A stretch of DNA of 64,000 nt from Streptomyces sp. WP-1 (GTDB lineage: Bacteria > Actinomycetota > Actinomycetes > Streptomycetales > Streptomycetaceae): assembly GCF_030450125.1 (NCBI RefSeq), contig NZ_CP123923.1:6791001-6855000 (forward strand). Reading direction: 5' to 3'. The position numbers and the translations under genes are program-made. Of this stretch, positions 55,396-64,000 are shown piece by piece. Each line of letters starts with the position of its first letter. The stretch's first letter is position 1. The notes below the pieces were generated by a model, which saw only the letters and a program-made list of their open reading frames with translations, was not told the DNA's origin and ran no database searches.

Positions 55396-56703
55396 CTAGG
55401 CGGGCGGACGTTGCAAGTACGTTGCGCCCCGGGCCCACCCCCCTACCCGAACGGCCGGCACCGCCAACTCCGCCTCCAGCGAATCCAGTCGGGACCGCAC
55501 CGACGCCGTCGGCCGCACCGTCGCGAGCGCCCGCCACACCTCGATGTCGTCCTCGCCCCACGGCGCGTGCGCCCAGTCGGCCAGCAGATCGGGATCGCGG
55601 TGCGCGACCAGCGCCGCCCGCAGCCCCCGCGCGAGCCGCTCCCGCAGCCGGGCGATCGCCGGGGCCTGCGAACCGGGCAGCAGCGGACCGGCGTACGCCT
55701 CCACGGCCTGGGCGAGCGCCCCCGACCCCAGCCGCCGTTCCACCACGGTCGCGTCCGTGTCGACCGCCGTCGTCAGCCGGTACGGCCGCGAGGCCAGCAG
55801 CCCCGGCCCCAACGACCGCCGCAGCCGCGCCAGTTCCGCCCGCAGCGTCACCGGGGTCACCGACTCGTCCGCGTACAGCGCGCACAGCAACGCGTCACCC
55901 GTCAGCCCCTCGGGATGCCGCGACAACAGCAGCACGATCTCGCTGTGCCGACGGCTCAGCCTCATCCGCCGCCCCTGGACCGTCAGTTCGGCCTCGTCCC
56001 GGCCCAGCACGCGCAGCATCGGCGCGTCCGCGGCACCCCGCGCCGGAGCGAGCAGCGCCAACTGGGCCTCCGCCGCCCGCGCCACGGCCCGCACGAACCC
56101 CAGACTGTGCGGATGCGCCAGCCCGTCCCCACCGGTGACGTCCACGGCGCCCAGCACCCGCCCGGTGCGCGGATCGTGCACCGGAGCGGCCACGCACGTC
56201 CAGGGCTGCACCCGCCGGGTGAAGTGCTCCGCCGCGAACACCTGCACCGGCCGGTCCAGCGCCACGGCGGTCCCCGGCGCGTTGGTGCCCACCGCGGCCT
56301 CCGACCAGCGCGCCCCCGGCACGAAGTTCATCGCGTCCGCCCGCCGCCGCGCCGCCGGATGCCCCTCGACCCACAGCAGCCTGCCCTGCGCGTCGCACAC
56401 CGCGAGCAACTGCTCGTCCTCGGCGGCGAACGTGCCCAGCAGCTCCCGGAACAGCGGCATCACCCGGGCCAGCGGATGCTCCGCCCGGTAGGCACCGAGA
56501 TCCCCGTCGGACAACTCCACGCACGCCGTGCCGTCCGGTACGACACCGGCCCGCGCGCTGCGCCGCCATGACTCCGCCACCACCGACCGCACCGGGCGTG
56601 GCACCGCGCCCACCGTGGTGAACGTCTCGTGCGCACGGCGCAGCACCCTGACCCGCTCGGCGGGATCGGCCCCCGGTTCCAGGGCCACCCACGAATCGGT
56701 CAA
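55396..56703 (-). CDS. GAF-domain (AcoR-like) regulator without sigma-54 domain
   Basis: A 435-residue regulator. The N-terminal segment ([17 protein letters not shown]) and the GAF domain (about 80-230, [58 protein letters not shown]) match AcoR/sigma-54 activators. In place of the AAA+ domain it has a winged-helix-like region (about 250-330, [37 protein letters not shown]) as in actinobacterial OmpR/BTAD-type proteins, so it acts with the ordinary sigma factor. It probably activates the downstream aldehyde dehydrogenase gene. Confidence 0.85.
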   Translation of the reverse strand: MTDSWVALEPGADPAERVRVLRRAHETFTTVGAVPRPVRSVVAESWRRSARAGVVPDGTACVELSDGDLGAYRAEHPLARVMPLFRELLGTFAAEDEQLLAVCDAQGRLLWVEGHPAARRRADAMNFVPGARWSEAAVGTNAPGTAVALDRPVQVFAAEHFTRRVQPWTCVAAPVHDPRTGRVLGAVDVTGGDGLAHPHSLGFVRAVARAAEAQLALLAPARGAADAPMLRVLGRDEAELTVQGRRMRLSRRHSEIVLLLSRHPEGLTGDALLCALYADESVTPVTLRAELARLRRSLGPGLLASRPYRLTTAVDTDATVVERRLGSGALAQAVEAYAGPLLPGSQAPAIARLRERLARGLRAALVAHRDPDLLADWAHAPWGEDDIEVWRALATVRPTASVRSRLDSLEAELAVPAVRVGGWARGATYLQRPPA

Positions 56704-56805
56704 CTCGGCCTCCCCGGACGGTGGTACGGCGATGATCCGGCTGGGACCATCGTCATGTGCCGTGTCCGCGCAGACAACTGGTGTGACGCCGGTTCGGGAT
56801 CTGTG

Positions 56806-57408
56806 CTAGGCGAAGTTGACGAGTCTGATGTAGCGGACCCAGTCCCAGTTGGGGCCGGGGTCGGTGTGGTCGGTGCCCGGCACCTGGTAGTGGCCGATGA
56901 TGTGCTCCCTGTCCTTGGGGATGCCGTATCTGTCGCAGATGGACGCGGTGAGCTTCGCCGACTGCTCGTAGAGGGCGTTGGTGAAGTACGAGGGCTGGTC
57001 CACCCAGCCCTCGTGCTCGATGCCGACACTGCGGGTGTTGTAGCTCCAGTTGCCCGCGTGCCAGGCGACGTCGCTCTCGCGCACGCACTGGGCGACGTGT
57101 CCGTCCGCCGACCGCACCAGGTAGTGCGCGGTCACCTGCTTCTCCGGGTTCTGGAAGATGGCCAGGGTGTTGGCGTACGTCTCCTGGGTCACATGGATGA
57201 TGACCCGGTCGATCGCGTAGGTGCCCGGCCGGTCGGAGTCCGTGTAGTTGGAGGTGCTGGCGGGCGCCCACTCGGCGGGCGGGTAGTCGACGGAACCACT
57301 CGCACCGGCATGCGCTTCGGGAAGCAGCGCGTACGGTACGGCGGCGAGCGCCGCGCCCTTCAGAATCCATCGTCTGCTCAGACGCGGCCTTTCCCGGTCC
57401 ATGTCCAT
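56806..57408 (-). CDS. Tat-exported N-acetylmuramoyl-L-alanine amidase
   Basis: A 200-residue secreted amidase of the Amidase_2 (T7 lysozyme-like) family that cleaves peptidoglycan stem peptides. A twin-arginine signal (LSRRWILKGAALAAVPYA) leads the protein. Zinc-site residues appear as H in IIHVTQ, H in HIIGHYQVPG and D/H in HTDPGPNWDW. TRSVGIEHEGW carries the conserved central strand. The ATG at 57408 has GAGAGG 8 bases upstream; the frame runs on to 57705 as non-coding. It is a single gene with its own 250-bp leader. Confidence 0.9.
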   Translation of the reverse strand: MDMDRERPRLSRRWILKGAALAAVPYALLPEAHAGASGSVDYPPAEWAPASTSNYTDSDRPGTYAIDRVIIHVTQETYANTLAIFQNPEKQVTAHYLVRSADGHVAQCVRESDVAWHAGNWSYNTRSVGIEHEGWVDQPSYFTNALYEQSAKLTASICDRYGIPKDREHIIGHYQVPGTDHTDPGPNWDWVRYIRLVNFA

Positions 57409-57600
57409 CGTGGGATGCCTCTCTGGAGTGGGGGATGGGGGAGTGGGGGTCGGGGAGTGATGGGAGTACGGGCGGTGGTGCTTCCTGTGTGTTCGAGTAG
57501 GGGGCTCGGGGGCAGGGCGGGAGGGCGCGGCGTTCGTACGCCGGGGTGTGGGGGCGTCGGGTGTCCCGGGTGTTACGGGCATCACGGGTGTTCGGATATT

Positions 57601-57634
57601 GCGGGTGCTGCGGGTGCTGCGGGTGCTGCGGGTG
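57601..57634. repeat. 9-bp tandem repeat GCGGGTGCT in the amidase leader
   Basis: Three perfect copies and most of a fourth, between the amidase and acetamidase genes (57409-57658), which otherwise hold no gene. The flanking sequence contains looser CGGGTGTT-like copies. Confidence 0.8.
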
Positions 57635-57658
57635 TGCCTGGTGCCCCGTGGCCGGCCG

Positions 57659-58672
57659 TCAGTCGCGCAGGGCCCGTGCGGTCTCCCGGAGCCGCGCGTG
57701 CACACCCCGGTAGGTCTCCCGCACGGGCAGCCACTCCTTGCGGAGCTTGGCCACGCATGTGTAGTTCGTGTCGCACACGTTCGCCAGCGGCGACTCGACC
57801 GTCTGGGTGGCGAACTGGTACGCGTCCAGCTCGCTGAACCCGTAGTCGCTCACCAGCCAGCGCACCAGGTCCGCCTGCGATATCCGGAACGCGTCCTCCA
57901 GCGGGCGCGCCGAGCCGGTCGAGACGATGTGCGTGTCCGACTCCAGCCGGGGCCACGGGGTCGCGACGCCCTTGAGGAGGTCCACGATCACCACGGTGTT
58001 CATCGCGCACTCCACCGCCACCCCGCAGGTCTCGCCCTCACCCTGGCGGGCGTGTCCGTCGCCGAGGCTGAGCAGGGCGCCCTCCACATTGACCCCGAGG
58101 TAGCAGGTGACCCCGGCACGCATCTCGGGCGTGTCCATGTTGCCGCCGTGCGCGTCCGGCACCAGCGCCGAGCGGACCTCCAGGTTGGCCGGCGCCACGC
58201 CCACCGTGCCGTGCATCGGCTCCAGAGGCAGTTCCCTCTCGAAGTCGCTGTCCCGCGCCCGGAAGAGGGCGGTACGCCGGGCACGGTCCAGCTCCCAGAT
58301 CCAGACTCGCTCCGGCAGCGGCGGTTGGAGCGAGGCGGTGGCGTGGGTCGAGGTGAGCGCCCCGAAGAGGGGGACCGTCGTGGACGCCGCCCAGTCGCGG
58401 GCCGGTTCGATCGACACGAAGTGCACGGCCACCGTGTCGCCGGGTTCCGCGCCCTCGATGTGGAACGGGCCGGTCTGGGGGTTGAGGAACGGGAATTCGC
58501 AGACCTCGGACACAAGGTCCTTCTCGGAGCGGACCCGGCCGGCGAAGCAGTCCTCCGTGAACAGGTCGAGCACCGTGCCCGGCGCGATGCGGGCCACGGG
58601 TGCCGCGCCGCCGAACGTCCAGGCGTACTCGTCCGGCTGCGGTCGCACGGTGAGGATCCGGGGGTCGGTCAT
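57659..58672 (-). CDS. Acetamidase/formamidase family protein
   Basis: A 337-residue FmdA/AmdA-family amidohydrolase that releases ammonia from short amides. Family segments present are PGTVLDLFTEDCFAG, FLNPQTGPFHIEGAEPGDTV, HGGNMDTPEMRAGVTCYLGV, LSLGDGHARQGEGETCG and the C-terminal YGFSELDAYQFATQTVE, with the metal-site His/Asp/Glu residues in DGHARQGEGE. The ATG has GAAGGG further upstream than usual. The APC-family permease gene upstream on the same strand could import the substrate. Confidence 0.9.
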   Translation of the reverse strand: MTDPRILTVRPQPDEYAWTFGGAAPVARIAPGTVLDLFTEDCFAGRVRSEKDLVSEVCEFPFLNPQTGPFHIEGAEPGDTVAVHFVSIEPARDWAASTTVPLFGALTSTHATASLQPPLPERVWIWELDRARRTALFRARDSDFERELPLEPMHGTVGVAPANLEVRSALVPDAHGGNMDTPEMRAGVTCYLGVNVEGALLSLGDGHARQGEGETCGVAVECAMNTVVIVDLLKGVATPWPRLESDTHIVSTGSARPLEDAFRISQADLVRWLVSDYGFSELDAYQFATQTVESPLANVCDTNYTCVAKLRKEWLPVRETYRGVHARLRETARALRD

Positions 58673-58761
58673 CGTGCCGTGGGTCCCTTCTGGTGGGCGG
58701 GTCGTCGGGGAGAGCGGGGGAGGTTGCGGGCCGCCGGGCAGTGGACGCGGCGTGGTGCGGT

Positions 58762-58807
58762 GTCGTGCGGCGTGGTGTCATGTGATGCGGAGTCGTGCGG
58801 CGTGGTG
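58762..58807. repeat. Two copies of a 16-bp repeat, 30 bp apart
   Basis: GTCGTGCGGCGTGGTG occurs at 58762-58777 and 58792-58807, with a partial copy at about 58747. It lies in the 219-bp gap between the permease and the acetamidase gene, which has no other feature I can support. Confidence 0.75.
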
Positions 58808-58891
58808 CCGTGTGGAGTGGTGTTCGGTGGACTGGCTTGCGACCACCGGGCATCAGGCAGTCGTACGGCACGGCGCCGGGGAGCGGGCCGG

Positions 58892-60376
58892 TCAGCGGAT
58901 CGCGCTGCCGTCCTGCCGCGGGTCGGCCCGGGCGTCCTCCTCGATGTGCACCCGCGCGGTCTCGGCTATGCGCTCGGGGTGACGCCGCGTCAGGACCAGC
59001 AGCACCACCACGCCCGCCGCCATCCAGACGCCGACGACCGGTCCCGCGTAGGACACCGGAGCCGTCAGCTCGGTCACGAAGTCGAACACCGGCAGGCCGG
59101 CCGCCGTCAGCAGCGCCGGGACGAAGGCGGCGATGCCCAGCACCGGAAACAGCAGATGCCGTACCGGCTTGAGGGCGCTGCCGCCCACCCGTATGAAGTG
59201 GCCGGCGCACGCCAGGTTCACCACGATGTAGACGCCGATGACGACCGTGACGATCACCGTGGCCAGGAGCAGGAACGCGGTCCCGGGGCCGTAGCCGAGG
59301 CCCAGACCCAGTACGGCGGCGACGGCCACGACGGTCTGCACCGCGATGCCCGCCACGGGGGAGCGGTGCCGGGGATGGAGCGTGGCGAGCACTCCGGGCA
59401 GGACCCGGATGCGGGCCAGGGCGAAGGCCGTACGGGTCGACACGTTCGCGCACGCGTTGGCGTTGGCGATCGTGGAATTCACCACCGCGAGGAACAACAG
59501 CACCCAGAAGAAACCGAACGAGGCACGCGCCACCCCCTCCCAGGACGCGCTGCCCGACGCACCGAACCCGGCGAACCGGTCCGGTCCGAAGCAGACGGTC
59601 ATCGCATAGGTGGTGACGACATAGAACAGGCCGATGCCCAGGGCCGCGCCCAGTACCGCGCGATGCATCGTCCGCCGGGGTTCGCGCGTCTCCTCCGCGA
59701 GCGGTGCCGCCGCCTCGAACCCGGCGAAGGCCAGCACGGTGTACACGGATCCCGCGAACACCCCGCCGATCCCGGAATGACCTGCGGCGGTATGAGAAGT
59801 GCCGAAGACGGAAAGGGTGTTGGCGCCGCCCGCTCTCCCGATCAGCAACGCGGCGAACACCAGGAAGACAAGGATCTCGAAGGCTCCGAGGACGGTGCCG
59901 AAGCGGGCCGAGGCGCGCACCCCCAGGTATCCGGCGACGGCGATCACGGCGGCCCCCGCCAGGGAGTACGGCCACCACAGATCCGCCGGGTACGAGGACC
60001 ACTCGTCGTGCAGCGTCCCCGCCACCGTGAAGCCCAGTTGCAGGAGCAGCAGCGGGGGGACCAGCATCTCCACGAAGACATAGCCCCAGCCGACGAGGAA
60101 GCCGACGGCCGGATGCAGCCCCCGCGCCGCGTAGGTGGCGACCGAGCCGGCGGCGGGCAGCTCCCGTGCCAGCTCGGCGACGCAGGACGCGGTGAACAGA
60201 CAGGCCACCAGGGCGACCAGCACGGCCAGCGGCAGGCTGCCGCCCGCGAAGGCCGCGCCGGCCGGGATGGACGCGGCCACCGCCGCGGCCGGCGCCATCG
60301 CCGTGATGCTCTGGAACAGGACCTCGCGCAACCCGATGGCGTCGCGCCGCAAAGTCCCGGTGCTCTCCCCGCGCAT
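58892..60376 (-). CDS. APC-superfamily amino-acid/amine permease
   Basis: A 494-residue transporter with about 12 membrane helices. The N-terminal APC signature (LREVLFQSITAMAPAAAVAA, then AGGSLPLAVLVALVACLF) and the conserved segment VLAFAGFEAAAPLAEETREP between helices 5 and 6 mark the amino acid-polyamine-organocation superfamily. The C-terminal tail is charged (HPERIAETARVHIEEDA). It probably imports an amide or amine for the acetamidase downstream. The 219-bp gap with repeats leaves open whether they are cotranscribed. Confidence 0.9.
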   Translation of the reverse strand: MRGESTGTLRRDAIGLREVLFQSITAMAPAAAVAASIPAGAAFAGGSLPLAVLVALVACLFTASCVAELARELPAAGSVATYAARGLHPAVGFLVGWGYVFVEMLVPPLLLLQLGFTVAGTLHDEWSSYPADLWWPYSLAGAAVIAVAGYLGVRASARFGTVLGAFEILVFLVFAALLIGRAGGANTLSVFGTSHTAAGHSGIGGVFAGSVYTVLAFAGFEAAAPLAEETREPRRTMHRAVLGAALGIGLFYVVTTYAMTVCFGPDRFAGFGASGSASWEGVARASFGFFWVLLFLAVVNSTIANANACANVSTRTAFALARIRVLPGVLATLHPRHRSPVAGIAVQTVVAVAAVLGLGLGYGPGTAFLLLATVIVTVVIGVYIVVNLACAGHFIRVGGSALKPVRHLLFPVLGIAAFVPALLTAAGLPVFDFVTELTAPVSYAGPVVGVWMAAGVVVLLVLTRRHPERIAETARVHIEEDARADPRQDGSAIR

Positions 60377-60696
60377 GCGTCCCCCGATATCTGTCCGTCC
60401 GTTGCCGCCCGATCTGGGTGAATGCCGCTCGAATCACGAGGTCCGCACCGGTTCTGACGTTCCGGCAGCGCGTGCCTCGTGCGATTCACGGTACGGCGCG
60501 GGCAGGCCCGGCAGAAGGGTCCGCCACGGTTCCGTGGACAAGCGGAAGCCTGTGGATAACTCCGCCACTCATTCGGGCGAGGACAGTGCGCCGGGGACCG
60601 CGCGACCACGCCGGAGCCTCCGGTGGACAGCCGGGCCCGTCGGCCTGCCGTCGCCGTCATCGTCGCCGTCGCTGTCCGCAGGCGCTCGACGAGACG
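60377..60696. other. Intergenic region between permease and ROK regulator
   Basis: About 320 bp, with no gene I can support. It contains TGTGGATAA (60551-60559) and GTGGACAA (60534-60541), which resemble DnaA boxes, but only two, and no AT-rich element. It probably holds the permease promoter. Confidence 0.5.
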
Positions 60697-61905
60697 TCAG
60701 GAGCGCTTGGCCACCGAGGCCGGATCGTCCAGCACAGCGCGGACGACGGAGTGCGCCGCGCCCAGCAGCGGACCCTCGGACCCGAGCGGCGAGACCGCCA
60801 CCGGGCAGACCGGGCCCGCCGTACGGCCCGTCAGCTCGGCCTCCAGCGAGGGCAGCAGCCAGGGCGACAGCCCCGCCAGGGCGCCGCCCAGGACCACCGT
60901 CTCGGGGTCGAGCAGGTTCACCGCTCCGGTCAGCGCGATACCGAGCGCCGTGCCCGCGTCCCGCAGCGCCGCCCGCACCCCCTCCTCGCCCTTCTCGGCG
61001 TGCTCCGCGAGCAGACCGACGAGGTCCTCGCGCGGCTGGAGCCCCGCCGCGCGCAGCACGGCCTCCTGGCCCGCGTACTGCTCCAGACAGCCGCGCCCGC
61101 CGCACGCGCAGGCCGGTCCGTCCGGTCGTACGGGCACATGGCCCAGCTCGCCCGCGAACCCCCGGGTCCCGCGCAGCAGCCGCCCGTCCACGACGATCGC
61201 CGCGCCGATGCCGATCTCGGCCGACACATGCAGGAACTCGCGCGGTGTGCCGGCGCCGAGCCACAGCTCGGCCAGCGCGCCGAAGTTGGCCTCGTTGTCC
61301 ACGGTGAGCGGCCAGTCGCCGGGCAGCAGCGCACCGAGGTCCGTGTCACGCCACTCCAGGTTGGGGGCGCGGACGACGGTGCGACCGTCCCGCGCCACCA
61401 GTCCGGGCACGGCGACCGCGAGCCCGGCGGGCCACAACTCCTCCTGTTCGGCCTCGGCGACCACCTGGCCGACCAGCGCCGTCAGTTCCGCGATCACCGG
61501 CTCGGGCGCCCGGCCGCGGTTGGCGCCCCGGCGCGCGGCCCGCGCGCGGACCGCGCCGCGCAGGTCGACCGCGCACACCGCGAGGTGATCGACACCGATC
61601 TCGGCGCCGATCCCGGCCGGGCCCCGGCCGCTGACCGCCAGCGCCGACCCGGGCCGCCCCACTCGTCCCGGCCGTTCGGGACCCAGCTCCTCCAGCAGCC
61701 CCCAGCGGATCAACTCGTCCACCAAGGTCGACACCGCGGCCCGGGTCAGACCGATGCGCGAGGCCACGGCGGCCCTGGAGAGCGAACCCTCGGCGCCGAC
61801 CGCGTGCAGCACCCGCGCGAGATTGCGCCGGCGCATGCCCTGCTGAGTGTCCGGCAGCGCCCGGCCGGCCCCGGCGGGTCGGGCCTCGTGCAGCGGTGCG
61901 GTCAT
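60697..61905 (-). CDS. ROK-family repressor of the xylose genes
   Basis: A 402-residue XylR/NagC-type ROK regulator. The winged helix-turn-helix is at about residues 25-85 (RRRNLARVLHAVGAEGSLSR, then RIGLTRAAVSTLVDELIRWG). The ROK kinase-like domain has the AVPGLV region, the EIGIGAAIVVDGRLLRG motif and the zinc motif CACGGRGCLE. It lies 39 bp downstream of the xylulokinase gene on the same strand, so it is probably cotranscribed with it, and it should repress xylA/xylB in the absence of xylose. A short GC-rich inverted repeat lies in the gap. Confidence 0.9.
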   Translation of the reverse strand: MTAPLHEARPAGAGRALPDTQQGMRRRNLARVLHAVGAEGSLSRAAVASRIGLTRAAVSTLVDELIRWGLLEELGPERPGRVGRPGSALAVSGRGPAGIGAEIGVDHLAVCAVDLRGAVRARAARRGANRGRAPEPVIAELTALVGQVVAEAEQEELWPAGLAVAVPGLVARDGRTVVRAPNLEWRDTDLGALLPGDWPLTVDNEANFGALAELWLGAGTPREFLHVSAEIGIGAAIVVDGRLLRGTRGFAGELGHVPVRPDGPACACGGRGCLEQYAGQEAVLRAAGLQPREDLVGLLAEHAEKGEEGVRAALRDAGTALGIALTGAVNLLDPETVVLGGALAGLSPWLLPSLEAELTGRTAGPVCPVAVSPLGSEGPLLGAAHSVVRAVLDDPASVAKRS

Positions 61906-61944
61906 GCCTGCGTCGATCCTCGTTCCAGGGCCGGGCGGCCCGGT

Positions 61945-63390
61945 TCAGTGGCCCTCTGTACCCCGCTCGAACAGCGGGGCCGCGTCGGAGAGTACCCCGC
62001 CGATCCGGGCCAGCGTCTCCTCGTCCCGGGGCATGGGCTCCAACACCGGTCCCGCCGCGGTGTTCCAGCGCCGGGCGACCGCCGCCGGGTCCTCACCGGT
62101 CAGCAGCCCGGCCGCCTGCGCCGCCGCACCCAGGGCGACCAGCTCCTTGGCCACGGGGATCCGGACCGGCCGCCCGGACAGCCGGCGTACGGTCTGCTGC
62201 CAGGCGTGGCCCCGCGCGCCGCCGCCGATCAGCAGCAGTGGGCTGTCGCGGTCCGCGTCCTCGTCGAGGACCAGGTCGAGCGCGCCGAGCAGCGAGTGCA
62301 CCGCACCGTCGTAGGCCGCCTGGAGCAGCTGGCCCGGGGTGGTGTCGTGGCGCAGTCCGTGCAGCAGCCCGGAGGCGTGCGGCAGGTCGGGGGTGCGCTC
62401 GCCGTCCAGGAAGGGCAGGAGCGTCACCGCTCCGCCGGGTTCGACGGCCTCGCGGTCCAGACCCAGCAGGGTCGCGACGCGGTCGACGGCGAGCGTGCAG
62501 TTCAGGGTGCAGGCCAGCGGCAGCCAGTCCCCGCGCGCGTCGGCGAAGCCCGCCACCGTGCCGGTGGGGTCGGCCGGGCGGTGCCGGGAGACGGCGTACA
62601 CCGTGCCGGAAGTTCCGAGGCTCAGCACCGGGGTTCCGGGCGGCAGCCCGAGGCCCAGCGCGGCCGCCGCGTTGTCACCGGTGCCGGGGGCCACCAACGT
62701 GCCCGTGGAGAACGGCAGTCCGTGTCCGCCGTGTACGGTCCCGGCCACCTCACCCGGGCGCACCACCCGGGGCAGCAGCGCCGGATCCAGCCCGAGGTGT
62801 GCCAGGGTCTCCTCGTCGTACTGCTCCGTGCCGGACGCCCACCAACCGGTGCCGGAAGCGTCACCGCGATCGGTGACGGCCCGCCCGGTCAGCCGCTCGG
62901 TGAGGTAGTCGTGGGGGAGCCGTACCGCCCTGGTCGCGCGCGCCGCCTCCGGTTCGTGCTCGGCGAGCCAGGCCCACTTGGCCGCCGTGAACGACGCCCC
63001 GGGCACGCTCCCGGTGCGCTCGGCCCAGGCCTTCGGGCCGCCCAGCTCCGCGACCAGCCGACGGGCCTGCGGCGCGGAGCGGACGTCGTTCCAGAGCAGC
63101 GCCGGACGCACCGGCTCACCGTGCTCGTCCAGCGTGACCAGGCCGTGCTGCTGACCGCCGACGGAGATCGCGGCCGCCTCGCGGGCCGCGTCACCGCACT
63201 GGCGCAGCGCCTCGCACAGGGCGTCCCACCACTGGCGCGGATCGCTCTCCCGGCCCGCGCCGGTGGTGACGGTGTGCGGCGCCTGGCCGCTCGCCACCAC
63301 CTCTCCGGTGGCCGCGTCGACGACCAGGGCCTTCGTGGACTGGGTGGACGTGTCCACGCCGACGACGAGCGGACCCTCCGCTGCTGACAT
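61945..63390 (-). CDS. xylB: Xylulokinase
   Basis: A 481-residue FGGY-family kinase that phosphorylates D-xylulose after isomerisation of xylose. The ATP-binding VVGVDTSTQSTKALVVDA (9-26), the substrate region SVGGQQHGLVTLDEHGEPV, ALLWNDVRS, and the C-terminal SLGTSGTVYAVS and LLIGGGARGHAWQQTV are intact. The ATG at 63390 has GAGGGAGAG upstream; the frame runs on to 63501. It is divergent from xylA, with 194 bp between them. Confidence 0.93.
   Translation of the reverse strand: MSAAEGPLVVGVDTSTQSTKALVVDAATGEVVASGQAPHTVTTGAGRESDPRQWWDALCEALRQCGDAAREAAAISVGGQQHGLVTLDEHGEPVRPALLWNDVRSAPQARRLVAELGGPKAWAERTGSVPGASFTAAKWAWLAEHEPEAARATRAVRLPHDYLTERLTGRAVTDRGDASGTGWWASGTEQYDEETLAHLGLDPALLPRVVRPGEVAGTVHGGHGLPFSTGTLVAPGTGDNAAAALGLGLPPGTPVLSLGTSGTVYAVSRHRPADPTGTVAGFADARGDWLPLACTLNCTLAVDRVATLLGLDREAVEPGGAVTLLPFLDGERTPDLPHASGLLHGLRHDTTPGQLLQAAYDGAVHSLLGALDLVLDEDADRDSPLLLIGGGARGHAWQQTVRRLSGRPVRIPVAKELVALGAAAQAAGLLTGEDPAAVARRWNTAAGPVLEPMPRDEETLARIGGVLSDAAPLFERGTEGH

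Positions 63391-64000
<610 letters not shown>

Noticed and set aside
60534..60559. DnaA-box-like sequences (GTGGACAA, TGTGGATAA)
   Set aside because: Only two boxes, with no dnaA/dnaN genes or AT-rich element nearby. A Streptomyces origin carries many more.
57548..63387. Two plus-strand open frames of 957 and 989 codons opposite the acetamidase, permease, ROK and xylB genes
   Set aside because: The minus-strand proteins have intact catalytic motifs; the plus frames have none.

Overview
The window is high-GC actinobacterial chromosome, almost certainly Streptomyces. Start codons include many GTGs, genes are packed with GTGA/ATGA overlaps, and the families are Streptomyces-typical: a CYP105-like P450 with its ferredoxin pair, a DUF397/XRE/DUF574 module, FG-GAP proteases and Pls-type NRPS membrane domains. 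I see no rRNA, tRNA, CRISPR array or origin.

Layout. 1-8048: edge of a contractile injection system (CIS) locus (AAA+ ATPase running off the left end, Pvc16-type DUF4255 protein, large exported PD40/CARDB-like protein), with a LuxR-type regulator and a divergent single-pass membrane protein. 8476-17570: a five-gene minus-strand biosynthetic operon. SbnA/SbnB homologues should make L-2,3-diaminopropionate. With them are a SyrP/TauD-like oxygenase, an NRPS (half condensation domain-A-T-TE) and a carrier protein fused to the multi-membrane, hexapeptide-repeat terminal domain known from epsilon-poly-lysine synthetase. This is my best candidate for an undescribed system. 17891-24136: two lipoproteins, a SHOCT-type protein, a STAND/NB-ARC ATPase with TPR-like repeats, a GT-B-like glycerophosphotransferase and a broken small gene. 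24249-27840: TetR, P450, ferredoxin and ferredoxin reductase, with twenty perfect 7-bp repeats between P450 and ferredoxin. 27836-30423: a second DnaK-GrpE pair behind an HspR (HAIR)-like inverted repeat. 30585-35086: fragments plus an XRE/DUF397/methyltransferase regulatory module with related palindromes. 35088-42030: exported proteins, including a trypsin-like protease with FG-GAP-like repeats, a C39-like cysteine protease coupled to a membrane protein, and an L,D-transpeptidase-like protein. 42101-46662: a MoxR-DUF58-DUF4129 operon.

46805-53653 is a scar of mobile DNA. It holds a lipoprotein pseudogene, two decayed genes that look integrative-element-borne, an integrase fragment, a TetR/SDR pair with a clear operator, an IS701-like remnant, a truncated transporter and a second tyrosine recombinase with a one-base frameshift. 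53816-64000 returns to core metabolism: aldehyde dehydrogenase with a GAF regulator, Tat-exported amidase, acetamidase/formamidase with an APC permease, and a xylose locus (ROK repressor, xylulokinase, divergent xylose isomerase cut by the right end).

Functional assignments are from reading the translated sequence and recognising families. No database search was run.
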